A stretch of DNA of 64,000 nt from Variovorax sp. Root411. GTDB taxonomy: Bacteria; Pseudomonadota; Gammaproteobacteria; Burkholderiales; Burkholderiaceae_C. A model generated the notes under the pieces. That model had not been told where the DNA came from, made no database searches, and saw nothing but the letters and a program-made list of their open reading frames with translations. This document shows, piece after piece, positions 48,201 to 57,670 of the stretch. The stretch is taken from positions 174,777 through 238,776 of the forward strand of contig NZ_LMDW01000002.1 in the NCBI RefSeq assembly GCF_001425205.1, given 5' to 3'. The position numbers and the translations under genes were made by a program. Each line of letters opens with the position of its first letter. Within the stretch, counting starts at the first letter, position 1.

Positions 48201-48425
48201 TCAGTAGTGCGGCGGCAGCTCGTCGCGCGGATTGCGCGACGCGCCGTCCTGCGCCGCGTTCTGGCTCTGCTCGCGGAGCTGCGTGACCTGCAGGATCAGC
48301 CGGTCGATCTGCTGCTGCTGGCGGTAGATCGTCATGTTCAGCTGGTCGAGCAGGTCTTCGGCGTAGCTCGACTTGATCTCGAGTTCGGTGACGCGTTCCG
48401 CGAGGTCGTTCTGTGGGTTTTCCAT
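48201..48425 (-). CDS. slyX: SlyX family protein
   Basis: This 74-residue protein is a short coiled coil of the SlyX family: LAERVTELEIKSSYAEDLLDQLNMTIYRQQQQIDRLILQV, then a Pro-rich tail ending in the conserved PPHY. Its function is unknown. ATG 48425 gives the usual size; the longer in-frame start at 48479 adds unrelated residues. It is downstream of the OLD-like ATPase on the same strand (98-bp gap). Confidence 0.9.
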   Translation of the reverse strand: MENPQNDLAERVTELEIKSSYAEDLLDQLNMTIYRQQQQIDRLILQVTQLREQSQNAAQDGASRNPRDELPPHY

Positions 48426-48523
48426 GGCGCTATTGGACAGGAAGATACGAAGCCTGTCGGACTTGAAGGGCCTGCTCATGCGAGCGCATGGTCGCAGCCA
48501 CCTGAGCAGGCGGCTGGGGCCTG

Positions 48524-50029
48524 CTATTCAGCCTGTGCCAGTTGGCTGCCTGCCTGTTCATTCACGGCGCTGGCCGACGCTTCGGAGCGCGTGACACGTA
48601 CCTCCTGTGGCGGCGCCTTCGTAGGCTCGACGGCCATCCGGCCCAACGCCAGCGCCGCCTTCAGCGGAAACAGCGTGCGCTCGTCGCCCTCCGCGGCATT
48701 GCTCACCGTCGTACCGCCGACCTCGCCCAGGCTGGCCGTGCGCACCGCATCGAGCCGATGCGTGGGCACCATGAAGGGCGAGTGCGTGGTGTAGATGATC
48801 TGGTTGCCGAAGTCCTTCTCGAAATGCGCGAGCAGATCGGCCTGCGAGTGGGCGTGCAGGTGCAGGCCGGGCTCGTCCAGCAGCAGGATCGCGTCTTCCG
48901 CGCGGCCGCTCCGGGTGTCCGCAAAGAACGCGACGTAGAACGAGAAGAACCACTGGAAGCCGCGGCTGCGCTCGTCGAGGTTCACCTCGACCTCGTAGGC
49001 GCCGTTCGGGTCCGACACCAGCGTGTCGAGGTACTGCCCGTCGAGGTTGAAGCGCACCTTCAGCGCACGGTCCTTCCACAGGCGGCGGATCTCGGCCGTC
49101 ACCACCGAGCCCGCGCGATTGGCGAGCTGGTTGCGCGTGGCTTGGTCGTTCTTTTCCAGCAGGTCCTGCAGTTGCTGCGGGTCGAGCCCCGCGACCTTGC
49201 ACAGCTTGCCGAAGCTCTGCTGCGCGGGCGTGAGCTGGCCCCAACCCTGGCGCCCGAGGTACTCCGCGATGTTCTGGCGGCCGGGCAGCGCCGGGTATTC
49301 GTCGACGTAGATGAAGCGCGGCAGCTTCTCGAGCACCCAGGCCTGCGCGCGGGCGAGCGCGGGCGCGTCGTTGGCGATGGACAGGGCCACGTCTTCGAGC
49401 TCGGCCAGCATCTGCTCCTGCTTGTCGCTGAGCTCGGCGCGCGCCACGGCCAGCGCCTTGCGCAAGGCCTGTGCCGCCTGGACCGCGCCGGCCGACCACC
49501 TGATGTAGTCGGGGCTCATGATCATCGCGGCGTCGAAGGTGTCGGCCTCCTGTTCCAGCGTCGCCTTCGCATCCTCGGCGACCTTCTCGGCGGCGGCCTT
49601 GACGCCCGGCACGATCTTGCGGACCTTGCCCTTGATGTCGCTCACGTCGAGCGACAGCGCGTTGAGCCCTTCGAGCCCGGCCCAGCGCGCAGTGGCATAG
49701 CCGCGGGCCGCGGTGACGTGGCGCACGCCTGACGCGCGCGGCAGGATTCCGGCCAGTTCGGCCTGCTCGCTTTCGTCGAGGCGCCAGCGCGTGAAGACGA
49801 CTGGCGTATCGCCATTGCACTCCTCGAGCCGCCGGTGGCGCGGAAAGTCCTTGATGGGGCTGAGTTCGGCCAGCCCCTCTGCCGGGTTCAGGCTGTGGAG
49901 TGCGCGCAGCAGGTTCGATTTGCCGCTGTCATTCCGTCCGAGGATCGCCGTGATCTGCTGTGTGGAATCGATGGGGCCGCTGTCGTTGATCGAGCGAAAG
50001 TTGGTGATCTGGAATGACGCCAAGCGCAT
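48524..50029 (-). CDS. OLD-like AAA ATPase lacking the TOPRIM nuclease domain
   Basis: This 501-residue ABC/SMC-type ATPase resembles the N-terminal part of OLD-family nucleases and AAA_15/RecF-like proteins. Walker A is ILGRNDSGKSNLLRAL following ITNFRSI, Walker B is ILLLDEPGLHLHAHSQ, and TTHSPFM follows. The middle contains helical coiled-coil-like sequence. OLD proteins continue with a TOPRIM nuclease after the segment TLFPLKAALALG, but here only a short disordered tail (to SQLAQAE) follows. It could be an ATPase-only relative or a truncated gene. No partner gene is evident. ATG 50029 precedes the first strand directly. Function unknown; DNA repair or defence is possible. Confidence 0.82.
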   Translation of the reverse strand: MRLASFQITNFRSINDSGPIDSTQQITAILGRNDSGKSNLLRALHSLNPAEGLAELSPIKDFPRHRRLEECNGDTPVVFTRWRLDESEQAELAGILPRASGVRHVTAARGYATARWAGLEGLNALSLDVSDIKGKVRKIVPGVKAAAEKVAEDAKATLEQEADTFDAAMIMSPDYIRWSAGAVQAAQALRKALAVARAELSDKQEQMLAELEDVALSIANDAPALARAQAWVLEKLPRFIYVDEYPALPGRQNIAEYLGRQGWGQLTPAQQSFGKLCKVAGLDPQQLQDLLEKNDQATRNQLANRAGSVVTAEIRRLWKDRALKVRFNLDGQYLDTLVSDPNGAYEVEVNLDERSRGFQWFFSFYVAFFADTRSGRAEDAILLLDEPGLHLHAHSQADLLAHFEKDFGNQIIYTTHSPFMVPTHRLDAVRTASLGEVGGTTVSNAAEGDERTLFPLKAALALGRMAVEPTKAPPQEVRVTRSEASASAVNEQAGSQLAQAE

Positions 50030-50055
50030 GTAGAAAGCTTCTTCTGAATTGAATA

Positions 50056-50090
50056 CGGGGCCGGGGAATGTATTGCATTCCCCGGCCCCG
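50056..50090 (-). terminator. Perfect 15-bp hairpin between the FtsX-like gene and the OLD-like gene
   Basis: CGGGGCCGGGGAATG (50056-50070) pairs perfectly with CATTCCCCGGCCCCG (50076-50090) around a 5-base loop. No T-run follows on the minus strand (CGTATTCAATT). It lies 29 bp beyond the FtsX-like stop and may be a terminator, an mRNA-stability element or a protein-binding palindrome. Confidence 0.55.
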
Positions 50091-50118
50091 TCCGGCCCGA
50101 AGCCGAAGAAAAAGATTG

Positions 50119-52635
50119 CTACTCGGCAGCGCGGCGCAGCGTGTCCACCACCGGGCGGCGCAGCACGTCGCGCAGGCCCCACCATCCGGCTCCCAGCGCA
50201 AGCACCGCGCCGGCCAGCGCACCGGCCACCAGCACGATGGGCGAGGCCCTCCATGTGAACTCGAACACATAGCGCGCCAGCGCCCAGCCGATCGCCGAGG
50301 CCACGATGCTCGCGAGAAAACCCGCAAGCAGTCCGACACCCGCCAGCTCGGCGCGCTGCACCTGCCGCAGCAGGCTGGCGCGCGCGCCCACCGCGCGCAT
50401 CACCGCGAACTCGCGCGCGCGCTCCTCGCGCGTGGCCGTGACCGCCGCGAACAGCACCACCAGCCCGGCCGCGAGCGTGAAGCCGAACAGGAATTCGACC
50501 GCGCGGATCACCTGGTCGAGCACGCGCTGCACCTGGTTGATGGTGGCGCTCATGTCCACGTTGGTGACGTTCGGATAGCTGCGCACCAGCGCGTTGTCGA
50601 AGCCCCGCGTCTCGGGCGCGCGGAAGGCGCCCATGAAGGTGGTGGGCACGTCGGCCAGCGAAGCCACCGTGTACATGACGAAGAAGTTGGCGTGCATCGA
50701 GCCCCAGTCGACCTTGCGCAGCGAGGTGATGCGCGCCTCGTTCTGCGTGCCGCCGATGTCGAAGCGCAGCGAGTCGCCGAGCTTCAAGCCCAGCGTCTCG
50801 GCCAGGCCCTCTTCCACGCTCACCTCGCCGGGCGCATCCGGCGTCCACCTGCCGGCCGTGATGCTGTTGTGCGCGGGCGCGGCCACGCTGTTGCTGAGGT
50901 TGAACTCGCGGTCCACCAGCCGCTTGGCGCGGTCCTCGGCGTAGTCGTCGGGCGACACCGGCTTGTCGTTGATGGCCACGAGGCGGCCGCGGATCATGGG
51001 ATACCAGTCGAACTTGCGCACGCCCGCATCGCGCAGCGACTTCTGGAAGGCGTCGCTCTGGTCGGGCATGACGTTGATGACGAAGCGGTTCGGCGCGTCG
51101 GGCGGCGTGGCCTGGCGCCAGCTCGCGACAAGGTCGGTGCGCAGCAGCACCAGCAGCACCAGCGCCAGCAGCCCCACCGACAGCGCACTGACCTGCACCA
51201 CCGCATACGCCGGCCGCGCCGAGATCTGCCGCGTGGCCAGCACCAGCCAGCGCGGCGCAGTCGTTTCGTTGACGCTGCGGCGCAGCACCTTCACCGCGAG
51301 CCAGCTCAGCAGCGCGAACACCGCCACCGCGCCCGCGAAGCCGCCGACGGCAATGAGGCCCAGCTTGATGTCGCTGCTCGCCGCCATCAGCAGCGCCGCG
51401 AAGCCTGCGACGCCGACGCCCAGCACCGCGAGCGAAGCGGGCTTGAGGCCGCCCACGTCGCGCCGGATCACGCGCAGCGGCGGCACGCGGGCCAGTTGCA
51501 GCACCGGCGGCAGGCCGAAGGCAAACAGCAGCGTGAGCCCCATGCCCAGCCCAAAGGCCACCGGCCACAGCGTGGCCGCGGGCAGCGCGGTTTCGACCAG
51601 CCCCGCCAGCAGCAGCACGAACACGTAGTGCACCGCGAAGCCGATCGCCACGCCGAGCGCGCTGGCCACGATGCCGATCACCGCGAACTCGAAGGCGTAG
51701 GCGACGGCGATGGTGCGCTGGCTCTGGCCCAGCACGCGCAGCATCGCGCAGTCGTCGAGGTGGCTGGCCGCAAAGCCGCGCGCGGCCAGCGCCACGGCCA
51801 CGGCCGACAGCAGCGCCGCGAGGAGCGCGACCAGGCTCAGGAATTTTTCGGCGCGGTCCAGCGTCTGGCGCATCTCGGGCCGGCCGCCTTCGAAGGAATC
51901 GAGCCGCACGCCGCGCAGCTCGCCTTTCTTGATGGTGGCGTCGGCCCAGTCGGAAAAACGCTTCACCGCCGCGTCGCTGCCCGCCACCGCATAGCGGTAG
52001 CCGACGCGGCTGGCCGGCTGCACGAGTGCGGTGCGCGCGACGTCGGCCTGGTTGATCATCACGCGCGGCGAGAAGCTCATGAAGCCGGCACCGCGGTCGG
52101 GCTCCAGCGTGATGACGCGGCCGACGCGCAGGCCGGCGTCGCCGAGCAGCAGCGTGTCGCCGACCTTGAGCGCGAGCGAGTCGAGCAGCGAGGCATCGAC
52201 CCACACCTCGCCCGGCGGGGGGATGTCTCGCGTGGCCTTGCCCGGGCCTTCGAAAGTGGTCGAGGTCTGCAGGCTGCCGCGCAGCGGATAGCCCGCGGCC
52301 ACGGCCTTCAGCGCCACCAGCTTGCTGGCGCCGCCCTGCGCGTCTTCGGCCCGCGCCATGGTCGGAAAGCCGTAGGTGCCGGAACCTTCCAGGCCGAGCG
52401 ACCTGGCCTGCGCCACGAAGGCCGCGGGCGTCGGGTTGTCGCTGACGATCACCGCATCGCCGCCCAGCAGCTGGCGCGCATCGCGCTTCAGCCCGCCCTG
52501 CAGCCGGTCGGCGAAGAAGCCGACCGCCGTGAGCGCGGCCACGGCCAGCAGCACGGCGACGATCAACAGGCGCAACTCGCCGGCGCGCAGGTCGCGCCAG
52601 AGCGTGCGCCAACCCAGGCGGAGGGAGGCATTCAT
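50119..52635 (-). CDS. YbbP-like FtsX-family ABC permease
   Basis: This 838-residue membrane protein has the YbbP layout: an N-terminal helix (LRLLIVAVLLAVAALTAVGFFADRLQ), a large periplasmic domain, three FtsX-type helices (AEKFLSLVALLAALLSAVAVALAARG), a second pair of domains and a repeat of the FtsX helices near the C-terminus (ATREERAREFAVMRAVGA). E. coli YbbP works with the ATPase YbbA, and in most genomes the two are adjacent; here no ATPase gene is next to it within the window. The probable export substrate is unknown. Confidence 0.9.
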   Translation of the reverse strand: MNASLRLGWRTLWRDLRAGELRLLIVAVLLAVAALTAVGFFADRLQGGLKRDARQLLGGDAVIVSDNPTPAAFVAQARSLGLEGSGTYGFPTMARAEDAQGGASKLVALKAVAAGYPLRGSLQTSTTFEGPGKATRDIPPPGEVWVDASLLDSLALKVGDTLLLGDAGLRVGRVITLEPDRGAGFMSFSPRVMINQADVARTALVQPASRVGYRYAVAGSDAAVKRFSDWADATIKKGELRGVRLDSFEGGRPEMRQTLDRAEKFLSLVALLAALLSAVAVALAARGFAASHLDDCAMLRVLGQSQRTIAVAYAFEFAVIGIVASALGVAIGFAVHYVFVLLLAGLVETALPAATLWPVAFGLGMGLTLLFAFGLPPVLQLARVPPLRVIRRDVGGLKPASLAVLGVGVAGFAALLMAASSDIKLGLIAVGGFAGAVAVFALLSWLAVKVLRRSVNETTAPRWLVLATRQISARPAYAVVQVSALSVGLLALVLLVLLRTDLVASWRQATPPDAPNRFVINVMPDQSDAFQKSLRDAGVRKFDWYPMIRGRLVAINDKPVSPDDYAEDRAKRLVDREFNLSNSVAAPAHNSITAGRWTPDAPGEVSVEEGLAETLGLKLGDSLRFDIGGTQNEARITSLRKVDWGSMHANFFVMYTVASLADVPTTFMGAFRAPETRGFDNALVRSYPNVTNVDMSATINQVQRVLDQVIRAVEFLFGFTLAAGLVVLFAAVTATREERAREFAVMRAVGARASLLRQVQRAELAGVGLLAGFLASIVASAIGWALARYVFEFTWRASPIVLVAGALAGAVLALGAGWWGLRDVLRRPVVDTLRRAAE

Positions 52636-52838
52636 GGCGCGAACGATAGCCGACGATCCGGGGCACGTCCGGCCTCAAGGGTTATTGCGCCCTGGCGCCC
52701 CTTGATCCCGGCAGGATGCTGCCGCATGATGCGACAAACACACCCCGTTCTATCGCAAACCGGGCATCCCGGCGGGCAAAGGGCGAGGCAAGAAGACAGC
52801 CAGTTTGTTTGTCGGACCATCCTTCGCGAGGAGTGTCT

Positions 52839-53066
52839 ATGCCACGATGCCAGCGCTTGCAGATCGTCGGCCTGTGCCTGGTTGCAGGTGTGCTGGCCAG
52901 TGCCTGCGATCCCAAACCCCCCGTACCGAAGGTGACCGGCGCGAGCCCGGCGGACGTCAGGCCCGCCGACTCCGGCGTCGGCCGCATGAGCGGCCCGAAC
53001 GGCGGCAGTTCCTCCGGCGGCGCGGCACCCGCGCCGAGCGGCGGCGACGCTGCGGCGCCCAAGTAG
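52839..53066 (+). CDS. Small lipoprotein of unknown function
   Basis: This 75-residue protein has a lipoprotein signal (LVAGVLASAC, Cys near 23), then a short Pro/Ser/Gly-rich and probably disordered tail with a GGSSSGGAAP stretch. ATG 52839 has GCGAGGAG upstream and starts the signal peptide directly. It is divergent from the FtsX-like gene and convergent with selD. No family is recognised. Confidence 0.72.
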   Translation: MPRCQRLQIVGLCLVAGVLASACDPKPPVPKVTGASPADVRPADSGVGRMSGPNGGSSSGGAAPAPSGGDAAAPK

Positions 53067-53093
53067 CGCCGGTCGCCAGATCCACTTATCGAG

Positions 53094-53139
53094 CGCCGCT
53101 TGCCCCCACCCCTGCCCTCCCCCGGAAGGGGAGGGAGAC
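53094..53139. repeat. Hairpin repeat family B, copy 3 (right half only)
   Basis: GCCGCTTGCCCCCACCCC, then TGCCCTCCCCCGGAAGGGGAGGGAGAC, matches the right half of the copies at 23158 and 35049. The left half is missing. It sits between the convergent small-lipoprotein gene and selD, where it could act as a two-way terminator. Confidence 0.65.
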
Positions 53140-53149
53140 ATACCGGGGC

Positions 53150-54217
53150 CTATGAAATCACGCGCAACGAGGGCTCGCCAGCCTCCACACGGCCTATGAC
53201 CGCCGCTCGCGCAAAGCCTTCGTCGCGAAAGATCTTCAGCACCGCATCGACCGCTTCGGGCGCACAGCTCACGAGCAGGCCGCCCGATGTCTGCGGGTCG
53301 CTCAGCAGGTTCTGCGCGGTGGCCGGCAGGCCGGCTGCGAGTTCGACCTCGGTGCCATAGCCCGCCCAGTTGCGCCCCGAAGCGCCGGTAACGAACCCGG
53401 CGGCGGCCATCGCCACCACGTTGTCGAGCAACGGCACCTTCGACCACTCGACCACCGCCGCCAGCTTCGCGCCGCGCGCCAGTTCGAGCGCGTGGCCGGC
53501 CAGCCCGAAGCCCGTGACATCGGTCAGCGCATGCACGCCGTCGAGTGCCGACAGCGCGATGCCGGGCGTGTTGAGCTTCGTCGTGTTCTCGATCAGTTGG
53601 CGGTAGCCCGTCTCGGACAGTTGCTCCTTCTTGAGCGCGGCCGAAAGCACGCCCACGCCCAGCGGCTTGCCCAGCACCAGCACGTCGCCCGCCTTCGCAT
53701 CGGCATTGCGCCGCACGCGATCCGGGTGCACCAGCCCCATCGCGACGAGGCCGTAGATCGGCTCGACCGAATCGATGGTGTGGCCGCCTGCAATCGGAAT
53801 GCCGGCTGCACGGCACACGTCCTGCCCGCCGCGCACGATCTCGGCGATGACTTCCACGGGCAGCTGGTTGATCGGCATGGCCACCAGGGCCAGCGCCATG
53901 ATCGGCTGGCCGCCCATCGCGTACACGTCGCTGATGGCGTTGGTTGCGGCGATGCGGCCGAACTCGTAGGGGTCGTCCACGATGGGCATGAAAAAGTCGG
54001 TGGTCGCGATCAGTGCCTGCTGGTCGTTGAGCCTGTAGACGGCCGCGTCGTCGGCGGTCTCGATGCCCACCATGAGTTCGGGCGGAATCATGCCGCCGGC
54101 GTGGTTCTTCAGGATCTGCGACAGCACGCCGGGCGCGATCTTGCAGCCGCAGCCGCCGCCATGCGAAAAACTCGTGAGGCGCAAGGGCGCAAGCGGGTTC
54201 ATGAGCGTTGGGTTCAT
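53150..54217 (-). CDS. selD: Selenide, water dikinase (selenophosphate synthetase)
   Basis: This 355-residue enzyme makes selenophosphate from selenide and ATP. The catalytic region LTSFSHGGGCGCKIAPG has Cys23 (a Cys-type, not selenocysteine, SelD) and Lys26. The rest follows the AIR-synthase-like fold (IATTDFFMPIVDDPYEFGRIAATNAISDVYAMGG; GGHTIDSVEP). It supplies selenium to MnmH, encoded 3.7 kb away, and to any selenoprotein machinery elsewhere. ATG 54217 (or 54202) is supported by homologous starts. It is divergent from the PhnD-like gene (83 bp). Confidence 0.97.
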   Translation of the reverse strand: MNPTLMNPLAPLRLTSFSHGGGCGCKIAPGVLSQILKNHAGGMIPPELMVGIETADDAAVYRLNDQQALIATTDFFMPIVDDPYEFGRIAATNAISDVYAMGGQPIMALALVAMPINQLPVEVIAEIVRGGQDVCRAAGIPIAGGHTIDSVEPIYGLVAMGLVHPDRVRRNADAKAGDVLVLGKPLGVGVLSAALKKEQLSETGYRQLIENTTKLNTPGIALSALDGVHALTDVTGFGLAGHALELARGAKLAAVVEWSKVPLLDNVVAMAAAGFVTGASGRNWAGYGTEVELAAGLPATAQNLLSDPQTSGGLLVSCAPEAVDAVLKIFRDEGFARAAVIGRVEAGEPSLRVIS

Positions 54218-54300
54218 GGGTCGATTATCGAAGCGGCCCCGCTTTCTACAATCCTGTCCTTTCCCTTCCCGCACCTGCTGCACGTTTTCGAGGCACATCC

Positions 54301-55161
54301 ATGAAGAAGACAACTCTCACCCAGGTGGCGCTCGCGCTCGCCGTTTCCGTCGCCAGCTTCGGCGCCCTCGCCCAGGGCGTGCTGCGCGTCTCGGCCATCC
54401 CCGACGAGGCGCCCACCGAGCTGCAGCGCAAGTTCACGCCGCTGGGCGATTACCTCAAGAAGGAAACCGGCATGGACGTGCAGTTCACGCCCGTGACCGA
54501 CTACGCCGCCGTGGTCGAAGGCCTGGCCACAAACAAGATCGACATGGCCTGGCTGGGCGGCTTCACCTTCGTGCAGGCGCGCATCCGCACCAATGGCGGC
54601 GCCGTGCCGATCGTGCAGCGCGCGGAAGACGAGGTGTTCACCAGCAAGTTCATCGTACCGGTCGACAGCACCGCGAAGACCCTGGCAGACCTGAAGGGCA
54701 AGACCTTTGCCTTCGGCGCACCCTCGTCCACCTCGGGCAGCCTGATGCCGCGCTACTTTTTGCTGCAGGCCGGCATCAACCCCGAGAAGGATTTCAAGAC
54801 GGTCGCGTTCTCGGGCGCGCACGACGCCACGGTGGCCTTCGTGGCCGCATCGCGCGCCGAAGCGGGCGTGCTCAATGCCTCGGTGTGGGACAAGCTGGTC
54901 GAATCGAAGAACCCCAATGCCGCCAAGGTGCGCGTGCTGGCGACCACGCCGACCTACTACGACTACAACTGGACGGTGCGCCCGGGCATGGACGCCACGC
55001 TGCAGAAGAAGCTGACCGACGCGTTCCTGAAGCTCGATCCGGCGAACCCCGCGCACAAGGAAATCATGGCGCTGCAGCGTGCGAGCAAGTTCATCCCGAC
55101 CAAGTCGTCGAACTACGACGGGATCGAGACGGCGGGGAAGTCGGCGGGTTTGATCAAGTGA
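54301..55161 (+). CDS. PhnD-like ABC binding protein (putative selenium-oxyanion transporter)
   Basis: This 286-residue periplasmic binding protein has a Sec signal ([10 protein letters not shown]) and PhnD-family features: [76 protein letters not shown] and [22 protein letters not shown]. PhnD homologues next to selD and ybbB/mnmH are named putative selenate ABC transporter binding proteins in public annotation because of that linkage. Selenate or selenite as ligand is therefore inferred from context, with phosphonate as an alternative; no phn lyase genes are near. The ATPase and two permeases follow directly. Confidence 0.88.
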   Translation: MKKTTLTQVALALAVSVASFGALAQGVLRVSAIPDEAPTELQRKFTPLGDYLKKETGMDVQFTPVTDYAAVVEGLATNKIDMAWLGGFTFVQARIRTNGGAVPIVQRAEDEVFTSKFIVPVDSTAKTLADLKGKTFAFGAPSSTSGSLMPRYFLLQAGINPEKDFKTVAFSGAHDATVAFVAASRAEAGVLNASVWDKLVESKNPNAAKVRVLATTPTYYDYNWTVRPGMDATLQKKLTDAFLKLDPANPAHKEIMALQRASKFIPTKSSNYDGIETAGKSAGLIK

Positions 55162-55201
55162 TGTGGAACCAGGGGGAGTCGCCCCCCGAAAGCCCCGCAG
55201 C

Positions 55202-56017
55202 GTGAGCTTCTCCCTCGATGCCATCGGCGTGGTCCACGCCAGCGGACAGCGCGCGCTGGCCAGAGTGACGCTCGCCGCGCAGGACGGCGAACGCATCGCC
55301 GTCATCGGCCCTTCGGGCGCCGGCAAGACCACGCTGCTGCGCGTGCTCGGCGCTGCGCTGCGGCCCACGGAGGGCGCAGTGCAGGCATTGGGCGCACAGC
55401 CCTGGCAGTTGCCGGCCGCAGCACTGAAGAAGCTGCGCGCCCGCATCGGCACCGTGCACCAGGCGCCACCGATCGCGCCACGCCTGCGCGTGGTCACCGC
55501 CGTGCTTGCGGGCCGGCTCGGCGAATGGTCCTCATTGCGCGCGCTGGGCTCGCTGTTCTATCCGTCGGACATCGCCGGCGCGCACGAAGCGCTGTCGCGG
55601 CTGGCCATGGAAGACCGCCTGTTCGACCGCTGCGACCGCCTCTCGGGCGGCCAGCTGCAGCGCGTCGGCATCGCGCGCGCCCTGTACCAGCGCCCCGCCC
55701 TGCTGCTGGCCGACGAGCCCGTATCCGCGCTCGACCCCACGCTGGCCGATGCCGCCGTCGGCCAGCTCGTTGCGCAAAGCGGATCGACAGGCGCCACGCT
55801 GGTGGCCTCGCTGCATGCGGTGGACCTGGCGCTGCGCTGGTTCCCGCGCATCGTCGGCATGCGCAACGGGCAGGTGACGTTCGACCTGCCTGCCGCGGAA
55901 GTCACGGCTGCGATGCTCGACGCGCTGTATGCGAGCGAAGGCGGCATCGCCACGCAGCGGCCGCTGCCGGCGGGCGCTGCGATGGAGGCGGCCTTCCACC
56001 GGCCGGACTGCCCTTGA
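55202..56017 (+). CDS. ABC transporter ATP-binding protein (PhnC-like, selenium locus)
   Basis: This 271-residue ATPase has Walker [13 protein letters not shown], signature [15 protein letters not shown] and Walker [14 protein letters not shown], typical of PhnC-type importers. It powers uptake of the ligand captured by the PhnD-like protein. The start is a GTG at 55202; an earlier in-frame GTG at 55163 is possible. Neither has a strong ribosome site, so coupling to the preceding gene is likely. Its stop overlaps the TTG start of the next gene. Confidence 0.9.
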   Translation: MSFSLDAIGVVHASGQRALARVTLAAQDGERIAVIGPSGAGKTTLLRVLGAALRPTEGAVQALGAQPWQLPAAALKKLRARIGTVHQAPPIAPRLRVVTAVLAGRLGEWSSLRALGSLFYPSDIAGAHEALSRLAMEDRLFDRCDRLSGGQLQRVGIARALYQRPALLLADEPVSALDPTLADAAVGQLVAQSGSTGATLVASLHAVDLALRWFPRIVGMRNGQVTFDLPAAEVTAAMLDALYASEGGIATQRPLPAGAAMEAAFHRPDCP

Positions 56018-56844
56018 GCTCGAACGCCATCGCGCAGCGCGACCCGCATGCGGCACGCCGGCTGGCCGGGTGGATCGCCGCGCTCGCCATCGCGTGGCCG
56101 ATGCTGGCGCTGTCGGAGTTCAAGCCGTGGGCGCTGTTCGGCAGCGGCAACCTCGCCGTCATCGGCGGTTTCCTGGCGGGCTTCTTTCCGCCCGAGGGCT
56201 CGCCTGCATTCCTCGCGATGCTCTTCAAGGCCACGCTCGAAACGCTGGCCATGGCCACGGCCGGCACCGCACTGGCGCTGCTGATCGGCGCGCCGCTCGG
56301 CTTCGTGACAACGCGCGCACTGTCCATCTCGCGCATCGGCCCCGGGCCCGGCCGCGTGCAGGCGGGCATCGTGCGGCAGGCCGCGCGCTGGCTACTGATG
56401 GTGCTGCGCGCCATTCCGGAGATCGTCTGGGCGCTGCTGTTCGTGCGCGCGCTCGGGCTCGGCCCCGCCTCGGGCGTGCTGGCGCTGGCCATCACCTACG
56501 GCGGCATGCTGGGCAAGGTCTACGCCGAGATCCTCGAATCGACCGACACGCGCCCCGCGCGCGCCCTGCTCGAAAGCGGCAGCGGCCGGGTCACGGCGCT
56601 GTGCTACGGCCTGCTGCCGAACACGGCGCAGGAACTGGCTTCGTACACCGTCTACCGATGGGAATGCGCGGTGCGCGCCTCGGTGGTGATGGGCTTCGTC
56701 GGCGCCGGCGGCCTCGGCCAGCTGATGGACCAGTCGATGAAGATGCTCAACGGCGGCGAGGCCAGCAGCATCCTGCTGGTGTTCCTCGCGCTGGTGCTGC
56801 TGGCAGACCTGCTGAGCAATGCACTGCGGAGGCTGCTGGCATGA
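56014..56844 (+). CDS. ABC transporter permease (PhnE-like, first)
   Basis: This 276-residue permease has about six helices and a PhnE-type coupling region: [37 protein letters not shown] with [15 protein letters not shown]. The start TTG 56014 overlaps the ATPase stop (TTGA), with no better ATG in frame near it. It forms the channel with the second permease (56841-57641). The two proteins are paralogues. Confidence 0.87.
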   Translation: MSSNAIAQRDPHAARRLAGWIAALAIAWPMLALSEFKPWALFGSGNLAVIGGFLAGFFPPEGSPAFLAMLFKATLETLAMATAGTALALLIGAPLGFVTTRALSISRIGPGPGRVQAGIVRQAARWLLMVLRAIPEIVWALLFVRALGLGPASGVLALAITYGGMLGKVYAEILESTDTRPARALLESGSGRVTALCYGLLPNTAQELASYTVYRWECAVRASVVMGFVGAGGLGQLMDQSMKMLNGGEASSILLVFLALVLLADLLSNALRRLLA

Positions 56845-57641
56845 CCACGCCGCTGCCCCCGCGCCCGCCGCCGTGCTGGCGCTGCCGCATCGCGCTGCTG
56901 CTGATCGGCGCAGCGGTGGCCGCGAGCTTCGTCTACCTGGGCATCGACTACCGCGCGCTCGGCTCGTCGGAGTCGCTTCGGCTCATGGGCAAGTTCATCG
57001 CCGAGTTCTTCCCGCCTGACCTCTCGCCGGACTTCCTCGCCAAGGTAGGCAACGGTGCCTTGCAGACGCTGGCCGTTTCGGCCCTCGGCACGGTGCTGGC
57101 GGCCGTTGCGGGTGCAGTGCTTGCGCTGCCTGCATCGGGCCGCACCGGCTGGCTGCCACGCCACGTGGCGCGCTTCGTCCTGAACTTCCTGCGCAGCGTG
57201 CCCGAACTCGTGTGGGCCGCGCTGATGGTGCTGGCTGCCGGCATCGGCCCGTTCGCAGGCGCGCTGGCCCTGTCGCTGCATACCACCGGCGTGCTGGGCC
57301 GCCTGTTCGCCGAGGCATTGGAAAACGCCCCGCGCGAGCCCGAGCACGCGCTGACGCTCTCGGGCGCCAACGCGGTCACCGCCTTCAGTTACGCCAGCCT
57401 GCCCATCGTGCTGCCGCAATGGGTCGCCTACACGCTCTACCGCTGGGAGATGAACATCCGCATGGCGGCCGTGCTGGGCTTCGTGGGCGGTGGCGGGCTG
57501 GGGCAGCTGCTGTACTTCCACCTGTCGATCTTCCAGCAGCAGCAAGCGATGACGGTGCTGATCGCGATGTTCGTGCTGGTCACCTTTGTCGACTTTGCCA
57601 GCGCTCGGTTGCGCAAGGGGCTGGGGCCTGCTTACGCTTGA
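56841..57641 (+). CDS. ABC transporter permease (PhnE-like, second)
   Basis: This 266-residue permease resembles the preceding one, with ALTLSGANAVTAFSYASLPIVLPQWVAYTLYRWEMNIRMA and VLGFVGGGGLGQLLYF. ATG 56841 overlaps the previous stop (ATGA). It completes an importer of one binding protein, one ATPase and two permeases. A repeat element follows its stop before mnmH. Confidence 0.92.
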   Translation: MTTPLPPRPPPCWRCRIALLLIGAAVAASFVYLGIDYRALGSSESLRLMGKFIAEFFPPDLSPDFLAKVGNGALQTLAVSALGTVLAAVAGAVLALPASGRTGWLPRHVARFVLNFLRSVPELVWAALMVLAAGIGPFAGALALSLHTTGVLGRLFAEALENAPREPEHALTLSGANAVTAFSYASLPIVLPQWVAYTLYRWEMNIRMAAVLGFVGGGGLGQLLYFHLSIFQQQQAMTVLIAMFVLVTFVDFASARLRKGLGPAYA

Positions 57642-57670
57642 TGCGCTCCCGGCCTCAGAGGTGCGATCAC

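Noticed and set aside
48524..52678. A 1384-codon frame covering both the OLD-like ATPase and the FtsX-like gene
   Set aside because: The N-terminal 880 codons are a frame-shifted shadow of the FtsX-like gene (its own frame is 50119-52635); only 48524-50029 is coding.
53150..54217. Selenocysteine in SelD or in the FdhF-like protein
   Set aside because: SelD has an ordinary Cys codon at the active site, and neither gene has an in-frame TGA; no insertion element is needed.
54301..57641. Phosphonate (phn) uptake operon
   Set aside because: The PhnD/C/E similarity is real, but no phosphonate lyase or hydrolase genes are near, and selD and mnmH flank the operon on both sides.
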